In this document: piece by piece, positions 35,037 through 43,705 of the stretch
Layout: each line of letters opens with the position of its first letter
Position numbering within the stretch: the first letter of the stretch is position 1
DNA from: Bizionia sp. M204
GTDB lineage: Bacteria > Bacteroidota > Bacteroidia > Flavobacteriales > Flavobacteriaceae
Reading direction: 5' to 3'
Assembly: GCF_023205095.1 (NCBI RefSeq)
Contig: NZ_CP046242.1
Location: 547,001-611,000, forward strand
Length of the DNA: 64,000 nucleotides
The notes under the pieces: model-generated
What the model was told of the DNA's origin: nothing
The model's input: only the letters and a program-made list of their open reading frames with translations
Database searches by the model: none
Made by a program: the position numbers and the translations under genes

Positions 35037-37190
35037 TCATGAAATATAATTCCAGATGTTCTTGTACTTGCTCATTTGCTGATAGGTAAATAAAATAGCT
35101 TTATTATTGGGTTTGGATAGGTTAGGGTCTGTGTTTAAAATCTGTTTGGCATAAAAACGTGCTGTTTTTAAAATATCACCATCCTTAATAATATCGGCTA
35201 TTCGTAAATTTAAAATACCACTTTGCTGTTTTCCCATAATATCACCAGGTCCACGTAGTTTTAAGTCGACTTCTGCAATTTCAAAGCCGTCATTGGTTCT
35301 CGTCATCGTCTCCAAACGCGTTTTACTGTCGCTACTTAATTTATGACTCGTCATGAGGATACAATAGCTTTGTTCTGCACCACGACCAACACGACCACGT
35401 AATTGGTGCAATTGGGAAAGGCCGAAGCGTTCTGCACTTTCAATAATCATTACAGAAGCATTTGGGACATTAACACCAACTTCTATAACGGTTGTGGCAA
35501 CCATAATGTGTGTTTCACCTTTTATAAAGCGCTGCATCTCGAAATCTTTATCCACGGCTTTCATTTTTCCGTGAACAATAGAAATTTGATACTTTGGCAT
35601 TGGGAAATCTCGTGAAATACTTTCGTAACCATCCATTAAATCTTTATAATCCATTTTTTCGCTCTCTTGAATCAATGGATAAACGATATAAATTTGTCGG
35701 CCTTTTTCAATTTCATCACGTATAAATCGGAAAACGTCTAATCTGTTTTTATCATACCGATGCACCGTTTTTATAGCTTGTCTTCCTGGAGGCAATTCAT
35801 CAATAATAGAGATATCCAAATCACCATAAACAGACATGGCTAAAGTACGTGGAATAGGTGTGGCTGTCATGACCAAAATATGTGGTGGAATAATAGCGCC
35901 TTTGGCTTCCTCCATTTGAGGAGATGGAGGTCGGGTTTCTTTTGGTCCTTTGTGCCATAATTTACTTCGTTGTTCTACACCAAAACGATGTTGTTCATCT
36001 ATAATTGCGAGCCCTAATTTTTGAAATTTTACCTTGTCTTCTAATAGGGCATGTGTGCCAACAAGAATCTGTAATTCGCCATTTTCTAGCGTTTTGTGAA
36101 TTTCTCTTCTATCTGAAGTTTTACTTGAACCTGTAAGTATTTTTATACTGATATTTAGTTGTTTACACCATTGCACTAATCCATTGTAGTGCTGTACTGA
36201 CAAAATTTCAGTCGGAGCCATTAAGCAGGCTTGAAAACCGTTGTCAAGCGCCATGAGCATTGACATGAAGGCGACTATGGTTTTTCCAGATCCCACATCT
36301 CCTTGTAATAGTCGATTCATTTGTGCTTGGCTACCTAAATCTTGACGAATTTCTTTTAAAACCCGTTTCTGTGCATTGGTTAATTCAAAGGGTAAATATG
36401 AACTGTAAAAGCTGTTGAAATAGCTTCCTACTTTTTCAAAAGGAAGCCCTTTTATTTTTGATTTATGGATGCGGTTTTTTAAAATTAACTGTAGTTGAAT
36501 ATAGAATAATTCTTCAAATTTTAATCGGTATTGAGCACGTGCTAAAAGGTCTTGGTTTTTTGGAAAATGGATATTAAAAAGCGCTTCACTTTTAGAGATT
36601 AATTTCTGACTTTCTAAAAGTTCTGGTGATAAAGTTTCAACAAATCGGCCTTTGGTTTCAACAAACAATTGTTGCATAATTTTGTTCACCACACGATTCG
36701 TGATTCCCTTATTGTTCAATTTTTCAGTTGAAGGATAAATTGGTTGCATGGCCGAGCGTAAACTAGCTTCATGTTCTGCTAAAAGTTCCATTTCTGGATG
36801 TGGCATACTAAACTTGCCGGCATAAAAATTTGTTTTCCCAAAAATGACATAAGGTGTTTGAAGCTTTAAACTGTCGCGAATCCATTTTTGCCCGCGAAAC
36901 CAAACCAATTCCATGGTTCCCGTGTCGTCTTGAAAAGTGGCAACTAATCGTTTGCCGCGTTTTTGCGCAATTTCTTCAAACTTTATTAGCTTTCCTATAA
37001 CTTGAACTTCGGCATTGTTTTGCTGTAATTCATTTATTTTAAAGTATTTGGTTCTGTCTAAATACCGATTCGGAAATAAGTTTATTAAATCTTGATAGGT
37101 ATGAATACCGAGTTCCTTCCGAAGTAAATCGGCACGATTGGGACCAACGCCTTTCAGGTAATCTATGGGAGTTTGTAAATGGGTATTCAT
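35037..37190 (-). CDS. recG: ATP-dependent DNA helicase RecG
   Basis: 717 residues. An N-terminal OB-fold wedge domain (about 1-170), a helicase domain with Walker A GDVGSGKTI near residue 305 and the DEQH box in IIDEQHRFG near residue 400, motif III VMTATPIPRTLA, and motif VI LHQLRGRVGRG near residue 595. RecG remodels stalled forks and Holliday junctions. There is an unusual insert rich in proline and charge (GPKETRPPSPQMEEAKGAI) between the DEQH box and motif III. It is divergent from the M1 peptidase gene with 81 bp between the start codons. Confidence 0.95.
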   Translation of the reverse strand: MNTHLQTPIDYLKGVGPNRADLLRKELGIHTYQDLINLFPNRYLDRTKYFKINELQQNNAEVQVIGKLIKFEEIAQKRGKRLVATFQDDTGTMELVWFRGQKWIRDSLKLQTPYVIFGKTNFYAGKFSMPHPEMELLAEHEASLRSAMQPIYPSTEKLNNKGITNRVVNKIMQQLFVETKGRFVETLSPELLESQKLISKSEALFNIHFPKNQDLLARAQYRLKFEELFYIQLQLILKNRIHKSKIKGLPFEKVGSYFNSFYSSYLPFELTNAQKRVLKEIRQDLGSQAQMNRLLQGDVGSGKTIVAFMSMLMALDNGFQACLMAPTEILSVQHYNGLVQWCKQLNISIKILTGSSKTSDRREIHKTLENGELQILVGTHALLEDKVKFQKLGLAIIDEQHRFGVEQRSKLWHKGPKETRPPSPQMEEAKGAIIPPHILVMTATPIPRTLAMSVYGDLDISIIDELPPGRQAIKTVHRYDKNRLDVFRFIRDEIEKGRQIYIVYPLIQESEKMDYKDLMDGYESISRDFPMPKYQISIVHGKMKAVDKDFEMQRFIKGETHIMVATTVIEVGVNVPNASVMIIESAERFGLSQLHQLRGRVGRGAEQSYCILMTSHKLSSDSKTRLETMTRTNDGFEIAEVDLKLRGPGDIMGKQQSGILNLRIADIIKDGDILKTARFYAKQILNTDPNLSKPNNKAILFTYQQMSKYKNIWNYIS

Positions 37191-37271
37191 AAAAGCGAAT
37201 TTAAGTCATTTCAATCAATTCATAAAATGCAAATTTTTGTATTTTGGAGCAGTCTTTGCTTAAATTACACT

Positions 37272-39272
37272 ATGAAATATTTATTTGCCCTAGTTGGTTT
37301 CTTATTCAGTAGCATTGCTTTTTCGCAACAAACAGATTATGTGGATTTTAAACAGATTCAAGCCCATGTCGTGCCAGATGTTTCCACTAAAAGTGTTTCG
37401 GGAAACCTCACCGTTGTTTTTGATATTTTAAAATCTACTGATTCTATTTTTTTAGATTCACAAAATATGACGTTTTCCAAAGTTTTGTGGAATGGTAGTA
37501 AAATCAGGTTTGAAAATGATGGTAAAAGGCTCATTCTATTTAATGCTTTTAAACCTTCAAAAAAAAACACGATCCTACTTCAATTTACAGCTAATCCTAA
37601 AAAAGCATTGTATTTTGTTGGTTGGGATACGAATGCACCCAATCAAATTTGGAGTCAGGGGCAAGGTAAATACACCAGTAATTGGTTGCCGAGTATAGAT
37701 GATATGAATGATAAAATAGAATTCGATTTAACCGTTGAATTCGATTCTCACTATCAAGTTATTGCCAATGGAAAACTTGTTGATAAACAGATTAATGGTG
37801 CTTTTACAATTTGGAGTTATAATATGAAACAGCCCATGGCCAGTTATTTAGTAGCTTTGGCTATTGGTAATTATGATAAAAGTGAGGACATATCGGAAAG
37901 CGGAATTCCGTTAGAGATGTATTATTATCCGGAAGATTCTATAAAAGCGGAACCAACCTACAGGTATACCAAGCAGATGTTTAATTTTTTGGAAACTGAA
38001 ATTGGTGTTCCATATCCATGGCAAAATTATAAGCAAGTTCCTGTTCATGATTTTTTGTATTCAGGTATGGAAAACACGGGAACTACTATTTTTGCAGATT
38101 CGTTTGTTATAGATTCTATTGCGTTTAACGACAGAAATTATGTGAATGTAAATGCGCACGAGTTAGCACATCAATGGTTTGGTAATTTGGTAACAGAAAC
38201 GTCCGGAACACATCATTGGTTGCAAGAAGGTTTTGCTACGTATTATGCGCTATTAGCGGAACAAGACGTTTTTGGTAAAAATTATTACTATATGCGTTTG
38301 TATGAATATGCGCAGGAATTATTAGAACAAGATAGTCGGAAGGAAGGGACTTCTTTATTGAATCCAAAATCGAGTAGTACCACATTTTATAAAAAAGGTG
38401 CTTGGGTTTTGCATGCTTTACGTGAAAAAATAGGCGATGACGCGTTTAAAACGGCCATTAAAAACTATTTAGAAATCTATAAATTTAAAAACGTAGAAAC
38501 AACCCATTTTATTCATGAAGCTGAAAAGATAAGTGGACAAAATTTAGATGCTTTTGTGGCTGTTTGGTTGGAGGCCGAAACATTTCCTTATAATGAAGCT
38601 TTGGCAAGTTTGGGGCAATCGCAGTTCATTCAAGAATATCTAATGGCAGATTGCGAAGCTAAAAATGCCAAATGCGATTATTACTTATCAGCACCATTAT
38701 CTGCGGAAGCCAAAGCTAAAATTGTGGCCCAAGTTCCAGGGCGCATAACGGCTGCTAATTTTAATGATGGCTTAAAAGTGCGCCAAGCCATCTCAAAAAA
38801 CCTCACGAAAATTCCATTAGGATTAAAAACAAATTATGAATCGTTATTATCTGATAAATCTTATATGACAATAGAATCTGCGCTGTATAATTTATGGGTG
38901 AATTTTCCAGATAAACGCGTTGACTATTTAAATCAGACAAAAGCAATTGTTGGGTTTAATGATAAAAATGTGCGATTGCTGTGGCTGGTTTTAGCGTTAT
39001 CAACATCGGAATATGACGAAACAGATAAACAGCTGTATTTCAATGAATTGGTATCCTATACATCTGCTGATTATAGTTTTGAGGTTCGTCAAGGTGCTTT
39101 TTCATATTTGAATTTATTACAAGTATTTCCTGAACCGGCTATTTTAAACTTAATGGATGCATCACATCATTATAATTGGCGCTTTAAATCGTTTGCTAAA
39201 AATTTAATAGAAGTTTTATCCAATACGGAAAAATACGCCGATATTATTCAACGTTTAACTATGAAAAATTAA
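37272..39272 (+). CDS. M1 family metallopeptidase (aminopeptidase N-like), exported
   Basis: 666 residues from the ATG at 37272, chosen because it opens with the signal peptide MKYLFALVGFLFSSIAFSQ; the frame is open further upstream into recG. The N-terminal saddle domain is followed by the exopeptidase motif SGMENTGTT. The zinc site is H296-E-L-A-H300 with E319 in WLQEGFATYY (HEXXH-x18-E). The C-terminal helical domain is shorter than in E. coli PepN. It would trim peptides in the periplasm or at the cell surface. The next gene starts 5 bp after its stop, so the patatin genes may be co-transcribed. Confidence 0.92.
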   Translation: MKYLFALVGFLFSSIAFSQQTDYVDFKQIQAHVVPDVSTKSVSGNLTVVFDILKSTDSIFLDSQNMTFSKVLWNGSKIRFENDGKRLILFNAFKPSKKNTILLQFTANPKKALYFVGWDTNAPNQIWSQGQGKYTSNWLPSIDDMNDKIEFDLTVEFDSHYQVIANGKLVDKQINGAFTIWSYNMKQPMASYLVALAIGNYDKSEDISESGIPLEMYYYPEDSIKAEPTYRYTKQMFNFLETEIGVPYPWQNYKQVPVHDFLYSGMENTGTTIFADSFVIDSIAFNDRNYVNVNAHELAHQWFGNLVTETSGTHHWLQEGFATYYALLAEQDVFGKNYYYMRLYEYAQELLEQDSRKEGTSLLNPKSSSTTFYKKGAWVLHALREKIGDDAFKTAIKNYLEIYKFKNVETTHFIHEAEKISGQNLDAFVAVWLEAETFPYNEALASLGQSQFIQEYLMADCEAKNAKCDYYLSAPLSAEAKAKIVAQVPGRITAANFNDGLKVRQAISKNLTKIPLGLKTNYESLLSDKSYMTIESALYNLWVNFPDKRVDYLNQTKAIVGFNDKNVRLLWLVLALSTSEYDETDKQLYFNELVSYTSADYSFEVRQGAFSYLNLLQVFPEPAILNLMDASHHYNWRFKSFAKNLIEVLSNTEKYADIIQRLTMKN

Positions 39273-39277
39273 TAAAT

Positions 39278-40204
39278 ATGCGTGCTTTAGTCATTTCAGG
39301 AGGAGGAAGTAAAGGTGCGTTTGCAGGAGGTGTGGCGCAATATTTAATTGAGGAAAAAGGGCATGAGTATGATTTGCTTATAGGCACATCAACAGGGAGT
39401 TTATTGGTGTCGCATTTGGGATTAAAAAATGTGGAGAAAATAAAAAATGTGTATACCAATGTCAATCAAAATGCCATTTTTAATCGTCGGCCATTTACCA
39501 TCAAAAAAAAGAAAGGGGTTGAAACTATTGGGATTAATCACTTTAACGTCCTTCGGAATTTACTGCGTGGCAGTAAAACATTTGGCGAAAGTTATAATTT
39601 AAAAAAACTGATTCAGAAAACCCTTTCAGAAAGTGAGTTCAACTTTTTAAAAGCTTCTAAAACCGATGTGGTTGTAACGGTTTCAAATTTATCTTTAAAC
39701 CAGGTGGAATATAAATCGATTAATGATTTTAGCTATGAGGAATATTGCGAATGGATCTGGATTTCGTGCAATTACACTCCGTTTATGACTTTAGTTAAAA
39801 AGGATGGCTGTGAGTATGCAGATGGTGGATTAGGTTCCATGGTGCCAATTGAAGAAGCTATTAGGCGTGGCGCCACAACGGTGGATGCTATTATATTGCA
39901 AACAGAAGTCACGGCTTTTAATAGAATGCCATCCATCAATGCATTTTCACTATTAACTAATATGTTTGCGTTTATGTTGGATAGAATTGAAAGTCAGAAT
40001 GTACGGATTGGGAAGTTTGTTGCCAATAATCAAAATGCGATAATTAATTTTTATTATACACCAACGGTTTTAACGACCAATTCATTAGTTTTTGATAAGG
40101 AAAAAATGACTAAGTGGTGGCAAAGTGGTTTCGATTTTGCTAAATATAAAAACACAGAAACAAGCCCGTTAGAAATAGAAACCGAAACAATACCAGAGCA
40201 ATGA
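39278..40204 (+). CDS. Patatin-like phospholipase, copy 1
   Basis: 308 residues with no signal peptide. It keeps the full patatin site: oxyanion loop SGGGSKGAFAGG (7-18), nucleophile S38 in GTSTGS, and the dyad aspartate D182 in YADGGLG. Patatins are lipid acyl hydrolases; here the substrate is probably a membrane phospholipid on the cytosolic side. The C-terminal third (210-308) is shared with copy 2, including YYTPT.LTTNSLVF. Its stop overlaps the start of copy 2 by four bases (ATGA). It is about half identical to copy 2 by eye. Confidence 0.9.
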   Translation: MRALVISGGGSKGAFAGGVAQYLIEEKGHEYDLLIGTSTGSLLVSHLGLKNVEKIKNVYTNVNQNAIFNRRPFTIKKKKGVETIGINHFNVLRNLLRGSKTFGESYNLKKLIQKTLSESEFNFLKASKTDVVVTVSNLSLNQVEYKSINDFSYEEYCEWIWISCNYTPFMTLVKKDGCEYADGGLGSMVPIEEAIRRGATTVDAIILQTEVTAFNRMPSINAFSLLTNMFAFMLDRIESQNVRIGKFVANNQNAIINFYYTPTVLTTNSLVFDKEKMTKWWQSGFDFAKYKNTETSPLEIETETIPEQ

Positions 40205-41094
40205 AAGCATTAGTTATATCAGGAGGAGGGAGTAAAGGCGCTTATGCCGGAGGTGTAGCCCAATATTTAATGGAAAAAGAGGGTAAAACTTACGATATGT
40301 TTTTAGGGACATCTACAGGAAGTTTATTAATCCCACATTTAGCCATTGGGAATATTCCAAAATTGTATGATATGTATACCAATGTGCAACAACATGATAT
40401 TTTTAGTGTTAGTCCATTTGTGCAGCGTAAAAAAGGAGATCGTGAATATGTATCTATTGATTTTGTAAACTCAATATGGCAATTTATTCGAAGAAAACGA
40501 ACATTTGGCGAGAGTAAAGCCTTGAGGCGGCATATTAAGCGGAAATTTACGAAAGAAGAATATTTAAAAATCCGTGCAGAAAATAAGGACGTTGTTGCTA
40601 CTGTTTCAAATCTGTCCAAAAATTCAGTCGAGTATAAGTCGATTAAAGATTGTACCTATGATGAGTTCTGTAATTGGATTTGGATTTCATGCAACTATAT
40701 TCCGTTTATGTCCATTGCAAAAGTTAATGGTTTTGAATATGCTGATGGCGGTTTGGGCTGTGTAGTGCCAATCCGTGAAGCCATAAATAGAGGTGCTACT
40801 GAAGTGGATGCAATTATATTAGAAGCCGAAAATATTGAGCATCAAAAAGTACTAGGAAAAAACCCATTTTCATTAATGATTAACCTATTTGGACATTTAT
40901 TAAATCAAGTAGAACGAAATGATATTCTTATTGGCAAATTGGCTGCAAAAAATAGAGGTGTTAAACTCAATTTATATTACACACCATCAAGCTTAACGGA
41001 GAATTCGTTGATATTTAGTAAGCGACTAATGACCACTTGGTGGCAGCAAGGCTATGAGTATGCGGAGAAACGGCATACAAAAAACAAGGAATAA
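40201..41094 (+). CDS. Patatin-like phospholipase, copy 2
   Basis: 297 residues, a tandem paralogue of the gene before it. The active-site pieces sit at identical positions: SGGGSKGAYAGG (7-18), S38 in GTSTGS and D182 in YADGGLG. The two differ most at residues 75-110 (PFVQRKKGDREYVSIDF) and at the C-terminal tail. Overlap by ATGA indicates coupled translation and a fixed ratio. Both copies appear active, so they may have different substrates or form a heteromer. After the gene there is no clear hairpin. Confidence 0.9.
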   Translation: MKALVISGGGSKGAYAGGVAQYLMEKEGKTYDMFLGTSTGSLLIPHLAIGNIPKLYDMYTNVQQHDIFSVSPFVQRKKGDREYVSIDFVNSIWQFIRRKRTFGESKALRRHIKRKFTKEEYLKIRAENKDVVATVSNLSKNSVEYKSIKDCTYDEFCNWIWISCNYIPFMSIAKVNGFEYADGGLGCVVPIREAINRGATEVDAIILEAENIEHQKVLGKNPFSLMINLFGHLLNQVERNDILIGKLAAKNRGVKLNLYYTPSSLTENSLIFSKRLMTTWWQQGYEYAEKRHTKNKE

Positions 41095-41144
41095 ACGGTT
41101 AGGTATTAATTCGAAAGGATTAGCAACGGAATCCTCAATTTTAA

Positions 41145-41507
41145 TTAAATACTTGGATGGTTTAATTCTGTTTGAGAGTTTCTCTTTATTTCATGAGTTA
41201 CATATTTATAAATCATAAACACGGATACTAGAAAGTTTGCTATCCAAATAGTTAAACTTACAAATAGTAATTGTTTTGCGTGCTTATTAAATTCCGAAAG
41301 TAAAGCTCCTAAAAATTACAGGTTGACTAAAAAGAAAAGTATTCCAAGCGCTATTCCTGAAATACTGTTTTTAAAAATAATTTGAAGTATGAAAATTCCT
41401 GCTAACGCCATAAAAATGGGGTTTATAGTGAGTGGTGGCTAATAACCGGCTAAAATAACTAATAGGATGAAGTAGTATTCTGGTAATTAGAAACATGTAG
41501 CTGTCAT
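41145..41507 (-). pseudogene. Broken small membrane-protein gene, three in-frame stops
   Basis: One frame of 121 codons reads as a coherent membrane protein from ATG 41507 to TAA 41145. It is interrupted by TAA (41487-41489), TAG (41439-41441) and TAA (41316-41318). The frame itself is not shifted. The pieces read LPEYYFILLVILAGY, then NPIFMALAGIFILQIIF and GIALGILFFLVNL, then LLFVSLTIWIANFLVSVFMI: four hydrophobic segments with a charged tail EIKRNSQTELNHPS. It lies 8 bp after the gene at 41516-41992 and once was its operon partner. No family name can be given. Confidence 0.75.
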
Positions 41508-41515
41508 TTTTCTAA

Positions 41516-41992
41516 TTAAATCTTTTGTAAGCCCAAATTTTTCTCAAAATTGTTTAGCAGTCTATTTCTTGAATAACTGCCAAACGCGTAATATAAAATG
41601 CCTACTAAAATAAAGAACAAGCCTATAAATAAGAAACGTGAATTTCCAGTATTCAAACCTGTTGCTGCTATGAGAATTATTCCAAATAATACCGATAGAA
41701 TTGGGCCAACGGACAACATGGTATTTGGTCTCATGTTTAAATTTAACACCGTTCCCTTTCCTGATTTTAAAATTTCACCTTTTAAATAAGCGGACTTCCT
41801 TTTAAAATTTGGTACCTGCCAGGCTATAACCGACCATTTATCATAAGCAGAAAACTCATTTTGATTGGTGAAATTCCCAACAAAAGTGGACGTGCTTTGA
41901 TTAAAAAGTTCTTCTATTTTTTGTTTTAAATTATTAGCATTCAAGTTTGAAGAATAATTTATTTTTCTGGTATTTAGGAGTGTGTCCACCAT
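41516..41992 (-). CDS. Conserved membrane protein of unknown function
   Basis: 158 residues. The N-terminal 95 residues are soluble, with KWSVIAWQVPNFKRKSAYLKG. Then come two adjacent transmembrane segments (about 100-117 and 122-141), ending in a basic tail with NRLLNNFEKNLGL. No signal peptide. It looks like a Flavobacteriaceae family without a name. The gene directly downstream is a pseudogene for another membrane protein, so a former two-component membrane unit may be decaying. Confidence 0.65.
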   Translation of the reverse strand: MVDTLLNTRKINYSSNLNANNLKQKIEELFNQSTSTFVGNFTNQNEFSAYDKWSVIAWQVPNFKRKSAYLKGEILKSGKGTVLNLNMRPNTMLSVGPILSVLFGIILIAATGLNTGNSRFLFIGLFFILVGILYYAFGSYSRNRLLNNFEKNLGLQKI

Positions 41993-42089
41993 TTTATGCC
42001 GTTTGTTTTTTCAATATACATGCTAATATGAATTTGAAAAGATCTCATTTTATTTCAAATTCCATATAACAGTTAATATTACAAAATTT

Positions 42090-42608
42090 CTACCACATTT
42101 CGCCGACTTCTTGTTTAATAAATGATAAAGCGGCATCACTAGGCGCACGCTTTTCCATCATTTCCGTTAGAACCACTTCCCGTAGTTTGTTAGCCGTATC
42201 TGTTTTTTCTAGCAATGCGGCTTTTCTAATAAGTTGCATGGTTGCATTTTTGGCAGCCGTAATAATATTCCAGCAATCGTCCGTCAAATATATTTGTTGG
42301 GATAGGTTATGTTCAAATTCTTGTTCTATACTTTGAATTAATAAAGATTCGTAATCTTCTTTATTGGCAGAAAGGGGTGCTACACGAATCAGTAATTTTG
42401 AAGGCGTAATACGTTCTAAAAAAAGCGCCATACGTTCATAGGCTTGCAAACGAATAGGCATGGTGTTGGCCTGCATATCCTTATGAAGCAAAAACCTACG
42501 TCTGCCGTCTTCATTCTTTGTGTGTTCTTTAAAAAAGTAAAAAGCAATTAATCCAGTAATTATTGCTGGAATTGTAAACATTAACAGGTTTATTATTTGT
42601 CCTTCCAT
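42090..42608 (-). CDS. Conserved Bacteroidota protein with one N-terminal membrane segment
   Basis: 172 residues. One transmembrane segment (about 6-26, LLMFTIPAIITGLIAFYFF) anchors a mainly helical cytosolic part: RLQAYERMALFLERITPSKLL, then QEFEHNLSQQIYL, ending SFIKQEVGEMW. It resembles the Bacteroidota family recently labelled DUF7935; I am sure of the general type but less sure of the label. Function unknown. It has one of the best-matched promoters of the window. Confidence 0.75.
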   Translation of the reverse strand: MEGQIINLLMFTIPAIITGLIAFYFFKEHTKNEDGRRRFLLHKDMQANTMPIRLQAYERMALFLERITPSKLLIRVAPLSANKEDYESLLIQSIEQEFEHNLSQQIYLTDDCWNIITAAKNATMQLIRKAALLEKTDTANKLREVVLTEMMEKRAPSDAALSFIKQEVGEMW

Positions 42609-42628
42609 GGTTCTGATTTATATAAACA

Positions 42629-42660
42629 CAAACATAAGTCGTTTTTTATTATAGCACAAA
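42629..42660 (-). promoter_or_regulatory. Promoter of the gene at 42090-42608
   Basis: Minus strand TTTG (42660-42657) and TATGTTTG (42636-42629) match both promoter elements with 20 bases between. The start codon is 21 bases after the -7 box. Confidence 0.7.
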
Positions 42661-42779
42661 TATTCACTTCGTAGAATGAAAGTCAACGTTCCTTGGGTGG
42701 AAGAGCTACTTCCTTTTATAAGAGTTTGTAGGTTTAGTATTACACTCTATTTTGCATGAGCTATTAATCGATAACCTCC

Positions 42780-42822
42780 AAAAATCGTCAGTAGGAATTT
42801 TATTTTTTGTTGGCGATTTTTT
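42780..42822 (+). promoter_or_regulatory. Terminator-shaped hairpin in the leader of the Lgt-like operon
   Basis: AAAAATCGTCA (42780-42790) pairs with TGGCGATTTTT (42811-42821) over 11 bp with one T-G pair, and a T-run follows. It sits between two divergent genes, 78 bases upstream of the Lgt-like ATG, where no ordinary terminator is needed. It could be an attenuator. It lies inside a possible 47-codon reading frame from TTG 42752 to TAG 42895 with one hydrophobic segment (VGILFFVGDFFILLIYF). I do not call that a gene. The rest of 42661-42900 shows nothing else. Confidence 0.45.
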
Positions 42823-42900
42823 CATCCTACTTATATACTTTTTACCAGTAGAAACTAGGCAAGGTATTTCAACCAAAAAAATAATTAAACAATAGTTTCA

Positions 42901-43701
42901 ATGTTTCCAGAAATTTTCAGCTTTTCACTACCCGATTTTCTATCACGTATTCTTGGAATGCAGGAAATCACTATATACTCTTATGCGGCCTTAATTGCTT
43001 TAGGAACATTGGTGGCAGCAATTTACACAAAAAGGCGCGCTAAAAAGGAGTTGGGAATTAGCAACCTATCAAACACATTTTTCTATTGCATTTTTATTGC
43101 TGGTTTTGTGGGAGGCAAATTATTTTATTACCTACAAGACCCATTGCTGTATCTTCAAAATCCAAGCTTAATGTCTGATAACTTTTCAGGTGGCTTTGTG
43201 TTTTACGGTTCATTTGTCGTTATCATTCCTTATGTCATTTGGTATTTAAAAAGGCATAAAATACCAGTTTTGCCCATGCTAGATATTTTTGCAATAACCA
43301 CAACTATTGTACATGCAATTGGACGATTGGGCTGTTTTGCGGCAGGATGTTGCTATGGCTCTCCAACAGAAAGTGGGTTCGGATTGGTTTTTCCAGAAAC
43401 GCAAAACATGGAGGTGCACCCAACCCAATTGTATGAGAGCAGTATGATATTTACTATTATGTTAATACTGTTACTTGTTAAAAAGCATCAACAATTTAAA
43501 GGTCAGGTATTCCTAATCTATTTAATGTTATACGCTTTTGGAAGAGGCGTACTAGAACTCTTTAGAGGAGACGAACGCGGTTTCATTATAGATAACTTAT
43601 TTTCTCATTCCCAATTTATAGCACTGTGCCTTATTTCAATATCCGCTTATTTCTATTATAAATTCTACAAACAAATTAATATAAACACACTTAATACTTA
43701 A
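42901..43701 (+). CDS. Lgt-like prolipoprotein diacylglyceryl transferase family protein
   Basis: 266 residues with about seven transmembrane segments. It has the Lgt family layout: GGFVFYGSFVV near residue 97, HAIGRLGCFAAGCCYGS near residue 138, HPTQLYES near residue 176, and a C-terminal LELFRGDERGF. It differs from housekeeping Lgt, where the middle motif is GRIGNF.N.E; here that motif is cysteine-rich. The Y in GGFVFYG replaces a histidine found in E. coli Lgt. It is therefore a divergent paralogue that may move diacylglycerol or another group to a protein. The lipoprotein gene 4 bp downstream is an obvious candidate substrate. Confidence 0.83.
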   Translation: MFPEIFSFSLPDFLSRILGMQEITIYSYAALIALGTLVAAIYTKRRAKKELGISNLSNTFFYCIFIAGFVGGKLFYYLQDPLLYLQNPSLMSDNFSGGFVFYGSFVVIIPYVIWYLKRHKIPVLPMLDIFAITTTIVHAIGRLGCFAAGCCYGSPTESGFGLVFPETQNMEVHPTQLYESSMIFTIMLILLLVKKHQQFKGQVFLIYLMLYAFGRGVLELFRGDERGFIIDNLFSHSQFIALCLISISAYFYYKFYKQININTLNT

Positions 43702-43705
43702 CATT

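Noticed and set aside
37179-37271. Upstream extension of the M1 peptidase into recG
   Set aside because: A signal peptide begins at the ATG at 37272, and the extra 31 codons overlap the start of recG.
39278-41094. CBASS-like anti-phage system based on patatin effectors
   Set aside because: No cyclase, ubiquitin-like or sensor gene is adjacent; the neighbours are a peptidase and membrane proteins.
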